The translations under genes and the position numbers were made by a program. A model generated the notes under the pieces. It worked only from the letters and a program-made list of their open reading frames with translations. It made no database searches and was not told the origin of the DNA. Below, piece by piece: positions 27,671 to 36,159 of a stretch of 64,000 bases of DNA (the first letter of the stretch is position 1; each line of letters starts with the position of its first letter). Location of the stretch: contig CBDCUO010000035.1 of assembly GCA_965222705.1 (NCBI GenBank), positions 62,001-126,000 on the forward strand. The letters are read 5' to 3'. This stretch comes from JAFMDF01 sp965222705 (GTDB lineage Bacteria > Bacteroidota > Bacteroidia > Chitinophagales > Saprospiraceae).

Positions 27671-28723
27671 ATGGCGCAAGTAGTTGAAAAAGAAAAACTT
27701 AATAATAATGGAGACACCAGCCGTCGCAAAACAAGTTCGGCAAAATATTCCAAAGAAATGTACTTGGAATGGTTTAAATTAATGTTTCGCATCCGAAAAT
27801 TTGAAGAAAAAGCCTTACAAATGTACGGGCAGCAAAAAATCAGGGGCTTTTGTCATGTTTATATCGGGCAAGAAGCGGTTGCCGCCGGTATTGAATCTGC
27901 TTTGAAAAAAGGCGACTGTATCGTCACGGCTTATCGACAGCATGGAATTGCTTTGGGAAGAGGCGTTTCCATGAATGCAGCTATGGCAGAACTATACGGC
28001 AAAGAAACAGGCATCGTTAAAGGCAAGGGAGGCTCCATGCACTTTTTTGACAAATCCAATAATTATTTTGGTGGAAATGGAATTGTCGGAGCACAAATTC
28101 CAATCGGCACAGGTATCGCCTTTGCGGAAATGTATAGAGAAACGGATAACTTATGCGTCACTATGTTTGGAGACGGAGCTTCCCGCCAGGGAGCTTTGCA
28201 CGAAGCTTTCAACATGGCTATGGCCTGGAATATTCCCGTGTTATACATTGTTGAAAACAATGGCTATGCTATGGGCACTTCCGTAAAGCGAACCTCTAAT
28301 GTAGTAGAACTCTACAAAATGGGCTTATCTTACAACATTCCTAGTGAACAGGTAGATGGTATGAAACCGGAAACGGTTCACGAAGCAGTCAGTCGGGCAG
28401 CAGAGCATATTCGAGCAGGAAAAGGGCCCTATTTCTTAGAAGTTAAAACCTATCGTTACAAGGGTCATTCCGTATCTGATCCAGCAAAGTACCGAACAAA
28501 AGAAGAGGTAAAACATTATAAAGATATTGATCCCATAAAAGTAACCGAAAAAACTTTACTCACTAAAAAATACGCCACGGTAGAACAAATCAAAGATATC
28601 AAAGAGCAAGTGAACGCAGAGGTAGCCGCAGCTGTTGCCTTTGCTGAAGCTTCTAAATATCCCGATCCCTCCGAATTATTCACGGACAATTATACGCAGA
28701 AAGATTATCCATTTTTAGAATAA
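27671..28723 (+). CDS. pdhA: Pyruvate dehydrogenase E1 component, alpha subunit
   Basis: Thiamine-diphosphate-dependent decarboxylase subunit of the pyruvate dehydrogenase complex, which feeds acetyl-CoA to the TCA cycle. The thiamine-binding motif starts at GDG (167-169) in GDGASRQGALHEAFNMA and ends at ENN (196-198). The phosphorylation-loop region is present as RYKGHSVSDPAKYRTKEEV. The length of 350 and the conserved RQHG...GGSMHFFDK segments match Bacteroidota PdhA. The E1-beta, E2 and E3 genes are not in the window. A DsbA/FrnE-like gene follows after 60 bp. Confidence 0.95.
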   Translation: MAQVVEKEKLNNNGDTSRRKTSSAKYSKEMYLEWFKLMFRIRKFEEKALQMYGQQKIRGFCHVYIGQEAVAAGIESALKKGDCIVTAYRQHGIALGRGVSMNAAMAELYGKETGIVKGKGGSMHFFDKSNNYFGGNGIVGAQIPIGTGIAFAEMYRETDNLCVTMFGDGASRQGALHEAFNMAMAWNIPVLYIVENNGYAMGTSVKRTSNVVELYKMGLSYNIPSEQVDGMKPETVHEAVSRAAEHIRAGKGPYFLEVKTYRYKGHSVSDPAKYRTKEEVKHYKDIDPIKVTEKTLLTKKYATVEQIKDIKEQVNAEVAAAVAFAEASKYPDPSELFTDNYTQKDYPFLE

Positions 28724-28783
28724 TCGAAGAAGCTCATATTAACAATTTTGACAATTCTACCCAAAACGAACACCGCCTACTTG

Positions 28784-29425
28784 ATGCCTTCGACACGTAC
28801 TAAAACAATCAAAATAGACATTATTTCAGACATCATTTGCCCTTGGTGCTATATAGGCAAAAGCCGACTATATCGCGCCATGAAAAGGGCGGGCAAGGGC
28901 TATGATTTTTTGGTGGATATGCAACCCTTTTTGCTCTATCCACATATTCCTAAAGGTGGATTGCCCAAAGAATCTTTTAATACCGCTAGAAAACCAGGAA
29001 TGGGCAGTCACTTAAAGCAAGAGGCAGCACGGGAAAATTTGATTTTTAATTATCAAAAAATTCATCAAATACCCAATACGCTGGAAGCGCACCGCTTGAT
29101 GTATTTATGTCCAAACAGGGATCAGCGCAAGACACTGGGAATGGCTTTGTTCAGAAGCTATTTTGAAAAAGGAGAAAACATAGAAAGCCCTGAAGTCCTT
29201 CGCAAGCTGGCCAAGGAAGTTGATTTGGATGCTGCCTTTATTCAGCAGTTTTTAAAAACAAAGGAGGGCGCAATAGCTGTAAAGCAAAAGATTGGCCACT
29301 TTAGAGAAAAAGGAGTCGCGGCTATTCCTGCTTTTTTATTGAATAACGAACATTTAATAATGGGTGTCCAGGCTATAGAAAATTGGCTTCGATACTTTCA
29401 AAGAGTAAAAGAATTTAATCAATAA
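28784..29425 (+). CDS. DsbA/FrnE-family thioredoxin-like oxidoreductase
   Basis: Cytoplasmic member of the DsbA family (2-hydroxychromene isomerase/FrnE group), probably a thiol-disulfide oxidoreductase. I prefer the ATG at 28784 over the TTG at 28748; it gives 213 residues beginning MPSTRTKTIKIDIISD. The active-site-type CPWC is at 19-22, followed by an inserted helical domain and the second half of the fold near AAIPAFLLNNEHLIMGVQ with the cis-Pro loop (IPAF). No signal peptide. It follows pdhA by 60 bp and may be cotranscribed. Confidence 0.85.
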   Translation: MPSTRTKTIKIDIISDIICPWCYIGKSRLYRAMKRAGKGYDFLVDMQPFLLYPHIPKGGLPKESFNTARKPGMGSHLKQEAARENLIFNYQKIHQIPNTLEAHRLMYLCPNRDQRKTLGMALFRSYFEKGENIESPEVLRKLAKEVDLDAAFIQQFLKTKEGAIAVKQKIGHFREKGVAAIPAFLLNNEHLIMGVQAIENWLRYFQRVKEFNQ

Positions 29426-29914
29426 GCCTTATTCGGCTACCCCAATCAGTCATTTGGAAAATGCGCTATGTGAAAATTTTTAAAATAAAATCTAATAAAG
29501 ACCTGTCAGTTTGACTTAAAATTATTCGCGGAATTAATCTCCATCACCTCTTACAATTTTTCGCTCTTGCTGGCAGGTTTTTATTGGATCATTTTCATAA
29601 TCACCTTACATGAAAATAGATGAAAGCCAAAAGGGAAGTGTTTTTGTAGTTTGTTCTGACCTCGACTTTAGCCATTTTGATTTAAAATATCAGCAATTCT
29701 CAAATTGAGAAAACCACAAAGCGATTTAAAGCGAATAGCCCCGAATGCAAATTCGGGGGCGTGTTTTTATAATCGTTTTTATTGGAGTATAAATAAAGTA
29801 TTTCAAGGAATTAAGGATTTTCCTAAACAATTGGGTAGTGTTTTAAAATGTATGATAAGCTTAAAGTAGGCTTCTAATAAGACTTTGTTACTTTTCCAAT
29901 TGATGAAAAGGCAA
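29426..29914. other. Non-coding gap with a GCAA-loop hairpin at 29739-29758
   Basis: No gene is evident here. CCCCGAAT (29739-29746) pairs with ATTCGGGG (29751-29758) across a GCAA loop and is followed on the plus strand by GCGTGTTTTTAT, an intrinsic-terminator shape, about 310 bp past the DsbA-like stop. A transcript ending here could be the long 3' end of the pdhA operon or an unannotated small RNA. Confidence 0.5.
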
Positions 29915-30043
29915 TAATATCCCAGCGGATATTAGGCGTCAAAAATCTCGTCAAAATAAAGGCGACCCACCCCTTCGGGTTCGGAAATATATTTCCTCAT
30001 GTCGAACAATATTTTGACACCCACCCGCCTACATAGTTAATCA
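29915..30043 (-). repeat. Palindrome-rich element with a short minus-strand reading frame
   Basis: Three inverted repeats are packed together: TAATATCC/GGATATTA (29915-29934), GTCAAAATA/TATTTTGAC (29950-29958 with 30010-30018) and the palindrome GGAAATATATTTCC (29983-29996). The element is more GC-rich than its surroundings. On the minus strand the same bases read MRKYISEPEGVGRLYFDEIF followed by DA and a stop just before the first palindrome. It could be a dispersed intergenic repeat, a structured RNA, or a gene-end remnant. Confidence 0.4.
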
Positions 30044-30148
30044 TACATTCTGCCACACTGCCAACAATTGATAATCAAATAAACTCCTTTTTAACTTAAT
30101 TGAAAAGTCATGCTTTCAATTGGATAAAGTCCAACTGACCCACACTGA

Positions 30149-30688
30149 TTAAAAATTAAATGCCAAGTCCTTCTGCTTGTTAGTCACTCGTCCAAATCGC
30201 TTCTCATTCCCTTCATACACGCTCAAAACATTAGACTGGTCGGGAAATAATTCCATAAAAAAATCGGCTTTTAGAGCAATTTCCTTCCAGTTTTCGGGGC
30301 AGAATATTTCAAAAGCCAACCAAAACACTTCATTTTGCTCTTCGCAATTTTTTAAGCGTAACTCTGTAGCTTGGCCATTAATTTCACAGTGAAAATAATT
30401 TAAAAAATATTGATTGATACGGGAGCTATTTTGCTCACAAAGGGAAAGTTTTCCTATGACCTTTTCAAAACCAAAGGCATTTTGCAAAGCACTCTGTAAA
30501 TCATCTGTAAAAACCTTTATATCAATTGTGGCTTGTGTTTCAAAAGGTTGATGGACTATTTTTACCACCCCAATATAAATGGCGTGATCAGTTCTTCTGG
30601 AATTCAAGGAATGCCCAGTCAGTAAAGGAAGTGCCGCAAAAAAGACCAAGAAGACTGCTTTTTGGAACATATTATCCATTTTAAACAA
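30149..30688 (-). CDS. DUF6702-like exported protein
   Basis: A 179-residue exported protein with a signal peptide near residues 1-26; in-frame ATGs at codons 4 and 7 are alternative starts. The mature part opens with HAIYIGVVKIVHQPFETQ and contains IDIKVFTDDLQSALQNAFG, the pattern of the Bacteroidota DUF6702 family, which is beta-rich and of unknown function and often sits near secreted peptidases. A weak hairpin (AATTGAAA/TTTCAATT, 30098-30121) lies just past the stop. Confidence 0.75.
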   Translation of the reverse strand: MFKMDNMFQKAVFLVFFAALPLLTGHSLNSRRTDHAIYIGVVKIVHQPFETQATIDIKVFTDDLQSALQNAFGFEKVIGKLSLCEQNSSRINQYFLNYFHCEINGQATELRLKNCEEQNEVFWLAFEIFCPENWKEIALKADFFMELFPDQSNVLSVYEGNEKRFGRVTNKQKDLAFNF

Positions 30689-30807
30689 AAATACAGATGT
30701 AGAGATTGAAAATTAGTTTAAATTCGTGCTAATGAAAATGCATAGCTTGCAATTTAAGCTTTTGTTTATCAACAATTTGTGGTTTTAACAATTTAAACCT
30801 CCATTCA

Positions 30808-31560
30808 ATGAAATATTTATTCTTTATTGTGCTTTTACTTCTAATTTCTTGTAACACCAATAAAAAAACAAGCATTAAAGGCAATCCGCCTGCAAAAGGC
30901 TTTGACTTAACCAATTCAGATACGAAAGCCATTGCTATCGCCGATGAGGTAATGACTGCACAGGGCGGTCGTCAAAACTGGGAAAATACGCGCTATTTAA
31001 AGTGGAATTTCTTTGGGAATAGAAATCATGTATGGGACAAATGGACAGGAGATATTCGGGTTGATTTTTTAAAGGAAGATTTAAAAATATTGATGAATAT
31101 TCACCGCATGGAAGGTAAAGCAATGAAAAATGATACGCTCATCGTCCAAGGTGATGACCGCTATCCAGCACTTATGCAAAAAGGAAAGTCGGTCTGGATC
31201 AATGACGCATACTGGCTGATAATGCCCTTCAAGCTAAAAGATTCGGGAGTTACTTTAAAATACATTGGCGAAGACCAGACGCAGGAGGGCGCGCAAGCAG
31301 ACGTACTCGCCTTGACTTTCAAAGAAGTTGGCAATACACCCAATAATAAATATCTGGTCTATGTGGACCGATCCAGTCGCCTAGTCACCCAATGGGATTT
31401 TTATACCAATGCCACCGATTCGCTACCCCGTTTTCAAACGCCCTGGGCAGTTTATAAAAGTTACGGCAATATTAAACTGTCTGGCAATCGGGGAAAGTTC
31501 GCTTTGACTAATATCGAAGTGTTGGAGGTCTTACCAAAAGGGATGCTAACCCAGTTTTAA
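30808..31560 (+). CDS. Lipoprotein of unknown function, LolA-like strand pattern
   Basis: A 250-residue lipoprotein (signal MKYLFFIVLLLLISC, Cys15). The mature protein begins with a helix (AIAIADEVMTAQGGRQNWEN) and continues as consecutive beta hairpins (YLKWNFFGNRNHVWDKWTGD, DVLALTFKEVG, KYLVYVDRSSRLVTQWDFY). This resembles the half-barrel LolA/LppX-type fold of lipid-carrying proteins, but I see no defining motif, so the fold is inference. It is divergent from the DUF6702-like gene and appears to be a single gene. Confidence 0.75.
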   Translation: MKYLFFIVLLLLISCNTNKKTSIKGNPPAKGFDLTNSDTKAIAIADEVMTAQGGRQNWENTRYLKWNFFGNRNHVWDKWTGDIRVDFLKEDLKILMNIHRMEGKAMKNDTLIVQGDDRYPALMQKGKSVWINDAYWLIMPFKLKDSGVTLKYIGEDQTQEGAQADVLALTFKEVGNTPNNKYLVYVDRSSRLVTQWDFYTNATDSLPRFQTPWAVYKSYGNIKLSGNRGKFALTNIEVLEVLPKGMLTQF

Positions 31561-31882
31561 TGACTCATTTCTCCAACTCAACGCATACAAAAATCATCCG
31601 TCTATAAATAAAGTCAGCTTATTTTTACGTTCAGCTTTCCAATGATAGGATTATTGCCCCACGAGCAAAAATGAATATTCAGTGGGACCATGCCTGGCAT
31701 AATTTATAGTACCCGTTTTGTACAAACTGCTCAAAAGTAACAGGCTTTAAAAGGAAGGGCTCAACCAATCCAATTTTGTAAGAATAATCCAGATTTTTGA
31801 AAGATTTGTCCAGATTTTAATTAAAAAACCACTCTATCTTCGATTTATTATAATTCTTTTTCACCTTAAAAACTCAATATTT
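31561..31882. other. Non-coding gap
   Basis: I see only a short palindrome (ATGCC/GGCAT near 31690-31701) and AT-rich sequence in this 322-bp gap, which presumably carries the promoter of the next gene. Confidence 0.4.
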
Positions 31883-32650
31883 ATGAGAAAATTTATTAGA
31901 AATTTATGCTTATCCTTCTTATTAAGTTTATCCTTACTTCCCTTTTTACAAAGTCAAAGCATCGCCGTTGTACAGTACCGATACGTATCGGGTGAAAACA
32001 TAGAAGAATTCCTTCATCGCGAAACGACTTATTGGAGCGAAGTAGCCAGAGCAGCTATTAAAGAAGGGAAAATGGTCCATTGGGCTTTATGGCAAAAAGT
32101 AGGAGGCTGGAATTTGTCTAGCGGTTCTAACTTCATGTTTGTCAACGTTTTTGAAAAACCAGAACACCTTAATCATACCGGAGAAGTTTGGAATCTAGCA
32201 AAAGTATTTCCAAATAGAAGGTTTTCAGAAATAGAAACCAACAGCCTGAGTACCTTAAATCACCAACTCTTCTTTCAAACAGTTGCTAATGCAGGAAGCG
32301 GAGAACAGGCCAATTTTATACGGATAAATTATGCGAAAGCCTCTGAACTCAGCAAATACTTGGAGCTTGAACAGTCCGTCTGGCAACCTTTTATCAAAGC
32401 ACAAATAGAATCTGGCAAAACCACCCAGGTGTCCTGGTTGACAGCAGCCCTCTTAATGCCTTCGGGAGCAGGCTTGCCTTTTAATGCTGTGACAGTGGAT
32501 GGCTACTCCAGCCTCGGTGAAGCAATAGTACCAGGAACCAGCTTTTCAGAAACGCCCGAATGGCCTGATTTAACTGCGATCAATAAGGTTCATAAAAAAG
32601 ATCGAATTCAGGTCTATCGATTGGTAAAAGCGGTCAATAGCAACGAATAG
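31883..32650 (+). CDS. Exported protein with an internal duplication, unknown function
   Basis: A 255-residue exported protein with a signal peptide ending FLQSQS (about 1-26). Residues 43-70 and 159-186 align without gaps over 28 positions with seven identities (Leu, Glu, Trp, Ala, Ile, Gly, Lys), so the protein is a tandem of two related domains. The pattern of a long helix with a Trp followed by a strand is that of dimeric alpha/beta-barrel (ABM-like) domains, which is only inference. It is followed at once by a strong terminator and is therefore probably monocistronic. Confidence 0.75.
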   Translation: MRKFIRNLCLSFLLSLSLLPFLQSQSIAVVQYRYVSGENIEEFLHRETTYWSEVARAAIKEGKMVHWALWQKVGGWNLSSGSNFMFVNVFEKPEHLNHTGEVWNLAKVFPNRRFSEIETNSLSTLNHQLFFQTVANAGSGEQANFIRINYAKASELSKYLELEQSVWQPFIKAQIESGKTTQVSWLTAALLMPSGAGLPFNAVTVDGYSSLGEAIVPGTSFSETPEWPDLTAINKVHKKDRIQVYRLVKAVNSNE

Positions 32651-32662
32651 TCTTAAAAAAAG

Positions 32663-32711
32663 ATGACTGCTCTTTCTTCCAAATAGAAACCAAAAAGAGC
32701 AGTCATTTTTT
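32663..32711 (+). terminator. Rho-independent terminator
   Basis: A perfect 13-bp stem (ATGACTGCTCTTT/AAAGAGCAGTCAT) is followed by TTTTT and starts 13 bp after the preceding stop. The A-run before the stem could let it work on the minus strand too. Confidence 0.88.
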
Positions 32712-32773
32712 AGAGTAAGAAACCGGTCAGTGCTTATAACACTGAGTTTTATTAGTGAGGCCATTTTAAAGCA

Positions 32774-33337
32774 CTAAATCGCCCAAGTAGTATTTACATC
32801 AGAAAAGGGAATGCAGCCGTCATAATTTCCGGGTACTGGGTCATAAGCCAAGACTTCATTCATTCCCTCCTCCGAAGTGAAAAAGCCCCTGTATATTACC
32901 TCTTTCAGCGTACCAAAAAAGGTGTCATCTTTGCTTGTTATAAATTCTTTTTCTTTTTCTTTTAAAAAGCTTAGTTTTTGTTCGTCAGAACATTGCGCAA
33001 AAGACTTTCCGTTCGCTTTTTTACATGCTTTTTCAAAAGTAGTATATCCTTCTGCAAATTGTTTTTGCTGCTCAGAGGTCAAAATATCTCTGGCAAAAAT
33101 GTCAATAAACTGAGGTACTAAAGCATCTACTGCTCCCGGTGTATCAGATGCAGGAATGAGCATATCAGCAATCTGTGTGACGACCTGTCCCAATTCTGGG
33201 CTTAGAAATTCTGGTTTCCAGCTAATGCTATCCACCGGAGCTTTACAGCTACTAAATATGGAGGCAATTGTAGAGGCGGATAAAGCACTGCCCATTATTA
33301 CAAAAGCCGTATTTTTTAAAGCGTCTCTTCTCTTCAT
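32774..33337 (-). CDS. Gluconate 2-dehydrogenase subunit 3 family protein
   Basis: Small partner subunit of GMC-type membrane dehydrogenases. The 187 residues begin MKRRDALKNTAFVIMGSALS, a twin-arginine-like export signal, ending before a Cys (FSSC). The domain follows with LGQVVTQIADMLIPASDTPGA (as two parts, LGQVVTQIADMLIP and ASDTPGA), the signature of the Gluconate_2-dh3 family. It lies 89 bp downstream of the GMC oxidoreductase and is very probably cotranscribed. In this pairing the small subunit carries the Tat signal and can piggyback the flavoprotein to the periplasm. Confidence 0.9.
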   Translation of the reverse strand: MKRRDALKNTAFVIMGSALSASTIASIFSSCKAPVDSISWKPEFLSPELGQVVTQIADMLIPASDTPGAVDALVPQFIDIFARDILTSEQQKQFAEGYTTFEKACKKANGKSFAQCSDEQKLSFLKEKEKEFITSKDDTFFGTLKEVIYRGFFTSEEGMNEVLAYDPVPGNYDGCIPFSDVNTTWAI

Positions 33338-33426
33338 TTCAAAAATTAACTTTTTCGACTATATAAAAAAATTCAAGCAAACTTCGGGGAACATTAGAAA
33401 ACTTAGGTTATAATACGCTACATTTA

Positions 33427-35136
33427 TTATAAATTCTGTTTTTTCAGTTCGTTTACCGCATAGTCTGCTGCCCTGGCAGTCAAGGCCATGTAAGTCAAAG
33501 AAGGATTTTGACAAGCAGCAGAAGTCATGCAGGCACCATCGGTCACAAAAACATTTTTAGCATCCCATACCTGGTTCCATTTATTCAAGACAGAAGTTTT
33601 TGGATCGCGCCCCATGCGAGCAGTCCCCATTTCGTGAATACCCAGGCCGGGATAACTTTGATTATCATAGGTGGCAATGTCTTTAAATCCAGCCGCTTCC
33701 AATATTTCGGCAGCAGAGGCCATCATGTCTTTTCGCATTTCCCATTCATTTTCTTTCCATTCTGCGTCAAAAGTAACGGTGGGTTGGCCATCAATGTCCA
33801 AGACTTCTCTATTCAAAGTCATTTTATTCTCATGATAAGGCAAACATTCACCAAACGCTGTCAAGCCCATTCTCCAAGGCCCGGGTTCTTGTACCAATTC
33901 TTTGATTGGCTTGCCAACGGTCAGTTCCTTCACAAATCGGGACCAGTCGGTTCTACTCGCTCCTCCCTGATAACCAAAGCCACGTAGGTATTTCTGCACG
34001 GTAGCTGGCCGACCAGGCAAGTTTCGAAATCGGGGAATATAAATGCCATTGGGCCTTCTTCCTTTATAGTAGCGGTCGTTGAAGCCATCGTAAACCCCAG
34101 AGGCTCCTAAGCGAAAATGGTGATCCATTATATTATGGCCCAACTCTCCACAAGAGCTACCCAAACCGCCTTCCCACACATCATTAGCAGATTGCATCAG
34201 AATTTGGGTAGTCGGCACACAAGAAGCGCAAACAAAAACTATTTTAGAATGAAAATCAATGGTTTCTTTAGTTTCCGAATCCACAATTCGCACGCCTGTT
34301 GCTTTTTTGGTATTTTTATCATACAGTACTTCCGTCACTATGGAAAATGGTCGCAAAGTCAAATTTCCCGTCTTTTCAGCAGCCGGCAAAGTAGAAGCAT
34401 TACTGCTAAAATAGCCGCCATAAGGGCAACCCCGAATACACAAATTTCGGAATTGGCACTTGCCTCTACCTTTATGGGGGACCGTCAAATTCGCAGAACG
34501 TCCAATGGTCAAGATACGGTCGTTGAACTTTTCCGCTACCCTTTCTCGAACGTGCTGTTCCACACAATTTAATTCCATTGGGGGCAAAAATTTACCATCG
34601 GGTAGCTGTGGTAAGTTTTCTTTCTGCCCGTTGATCCCCGCCCATTCCTCTACATAGTCGTACCATTTTTCCAAGTCTTTATAGCGAATGGGCCAATCCA
34701 CTGCTACCCCCTCTTTTGCATTAGCTTCAAAGTCCATCTCGCTCCAGCGATAGCTTTGCCTACCCCAAAGTAAAGAGCGTCCGCCAACATGATAGCCTCG
34801 AATCCAGTCGAAGCGTTTTACTTCTCCATAGGGGTGTTCGGTATCCTTTACCCACCAATGCTTGGTAGATTCTTTGACCGTATAGCCCGTGCGCAGTTGC
34901 TTTTCATAATGCTTGGCTTCTTCCACTGGTATTTGATCTCTATGAGGAAAATCCCAGAGGTTCATATTCATCGTTGGATAATCGGTAATGTGCTGGACAT
35001 GGCGCCCTCTTTCTAAAATAATCGTTTTCAGTCCTTTTTCGGTCAATTCTTTAGCGGCCCAACCACCGCTAATACCCGAACCAATTACAATCGCATCATA
35101 CGTGTTTTGATCCTTGGCTTTCAAGTTTAAATTCAT
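33427..35136 (-). CDS. GMC family FAD-dependent oxidoreductase
   Basis: Flavin-dependent alcohol or sugar dehydrogenase that works with the subunit-3-like protein. I use the ATG at 35136 (MNLNLKAKDQNTYDAIVIG) rather than the longer frame from 35184, as it places the FAD-binding GSGISGGWAAKELTEKG near the start. Other GMC features are GGRSLLWGRQSYRW, CIRGCPYGGYFSS with paired cysteines, and the C-terminal THE-like region GIHEMGTARMGRDP with the active-site His and NPSLTYMAL. The length of 569 is normal. No own signal peptide is present, consistent with co-export. The substrate is not deducible. Confidence 0.92.
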   Translation of the reverse strand: MNLNLKAKDQNTYDAIVIGSGISGGWAAKELTEKGLKTIILERGRHVQHITDYPTMNMNLWDFPHRDQIPVEEAKHYEKQLRTGYTVKESTKHWWVKDTEHPYGEVKRFDWIRGYHVGGRSLLWGRQSYRWSEMDFEANAKEGVAVDWPIRYKDLEKWYDYVEEWAGINGQKENLPQLPDGKFLPPMELNCVEQHVRERVAEKFNDRILTIGRSANLTVPHKGRGKCQFRNLCIRGCPYGGYFSSNASTLPAAEKTGNLTLRPFSIVTEVLYDKNTKKATGVRIVDSETKETIDFHSKIVFVCASCVPTTQILMQSANDVWEGGLGSSCGELGHNIMDHHFRLGASGVYDGFNDRYYKGRRPNGIYIPRFRNLPGRPATVQKYLRGFGYQGGASRTDWSRFVKELTVGKPIKELVQEPGPWRMGLTAFGECLPYHENKMTLNREVLDIDGQPTVTFDAEWKENEWEMRKDMMASAAEILEAAGFKDIATYDNQSYPGLGIHEMGTARMGRDPKTSVLNKWNQVWDAKNVFVTDGACMTSAACQNPSLTYMALTARAADYAVNELKKQNL

Positions 35137-35943
35137 GTAATTTTTTTTGATGTAACTCTTCCTGATTTGGAGATTGGGTGGCAAAGTACATTAGTAAGAT
35201 CAAAATTAGCTATCCATTTCCAGATATACCTTATGAGATCACAATTCCATAAAAGTTGAGTTTTCAATAAAAAACAAGGTGTCTGATTAGACTACCTGAA
35301 CATAGTCTTATCAGACACACATCATCTGATTAAAAATTTAGCAAATTTGTTAAAAAAGTGTTTTTCGTTTTATCAGATCGCCTTAAAAAAACTTGAAAAA
35401 ATGAATACATTCTTGATTTGTCAGCTATTTTTAAAATCAAGACTCATAAATTTTTTCGCCTGTTGAAGTGTTCACCAACGGTTTATTGGAGCGTATTTTT
35501 GTTTTATTGGATGAGATTAACAAAATTTTTTAATGCTAAAAAAGACCTGATAAGCATTAATTTATGATTGCAAGCCCAAATAAAAGTAAAATATTTGATA
35601 TGAAGAAATACTTCTTGTAAAATTTTATTTTATACCCTGTTAAAATAATCATCTTCTTAGAAGCTGTTTTGAAATTAGAAAAAATAGAGGGGGACAGCCG
35701 AGTTTTTTCAGGAATAGGTCAAGAACCAACAGTTTTTAATTTAAAATCAAGTAATTTTGTTAAAAAATTTGCTTTTTTTATAAAAAGAGGCTATATCTAT
35801 TCATTGTCGAGTAAACGTAAAAAGAAGTATAATTGAAACAAATATTCTATTCCCTTCCTACAAAACTACCTAGTCCTATTTACAAAGTAATCATCCCTAA
35901 ACATCAAAGAGCTATTGTTTTTTTTCACTAAAATCGTTGTTAT
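35137..35943. promoter_or_regulatory. AT-rich upstream region with repeated TCTGATTA/TTATCAGA sites (35279-35378)
   Basis: No gene is visible across about 800 bp. A 16-bp arm (35279-35294) pairs with 35303-35318, one mismatch, around CCTGAACA. Its core, TCTGATTA facing TTATCAGA, recurs at 35325-35332 and 35370-35377, and CCTGATAA occurs near 35550. This cluster lies 143-242 bp before the GMC start and looks like a multi-site operator or mRNA-leader structure. The remaining DNA is AT-rich and uninformative. Confidence 0.45.
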
Positions 35944-36159
35944 ATGGCCAAGTCGAAGCATTATAAGATGGGCGTTGGAACTTATTATTTCAGTATTAAA
36001 TCAGGAATTCAAAACATTACAATCTCAAGGGATTCTAAAGAAGAAGCCGTAAACTCCTATTTGATGTATAAAAAAGTAGGAAAAGATTGTGAATGGTTAG
36101 GTTGTTGGGATGGAAAAAAATTCCAAGAATCCGCTACGCCAACTCCATCATCTTCTTAG
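35944..36159 (+). CDS. Small protein of unknown function (71 residues)
   Basis: This small ORF stands alone in an otherwise non-coding 1.7-kb stretch. The product has a KxYxMGxGTYYFSIK start, a central helix (DSKEEAVNSYLMYKKVGKD), a CEWLGCWDGKKF strand with two Cys and two Trp, and a Ser/Thr/Pro tail. The balanced composition and Lys/Tyr/Trp content look protein-like rather than random AT-rich translation, and the central Glu/Ala/Tyr helix resembles short surface- or nucleic-acid-binding modules. No family is recognised, and no strong ribosome-binding site is visible (usual in this phylum). Confidence 0.6.
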   Translation: MAKSKHYKMGVGTYYFSIKSGIQNITISRDSKEEAVNSYLMYKKVGKDCEWLGCWDGKKFQESATPTPSSS

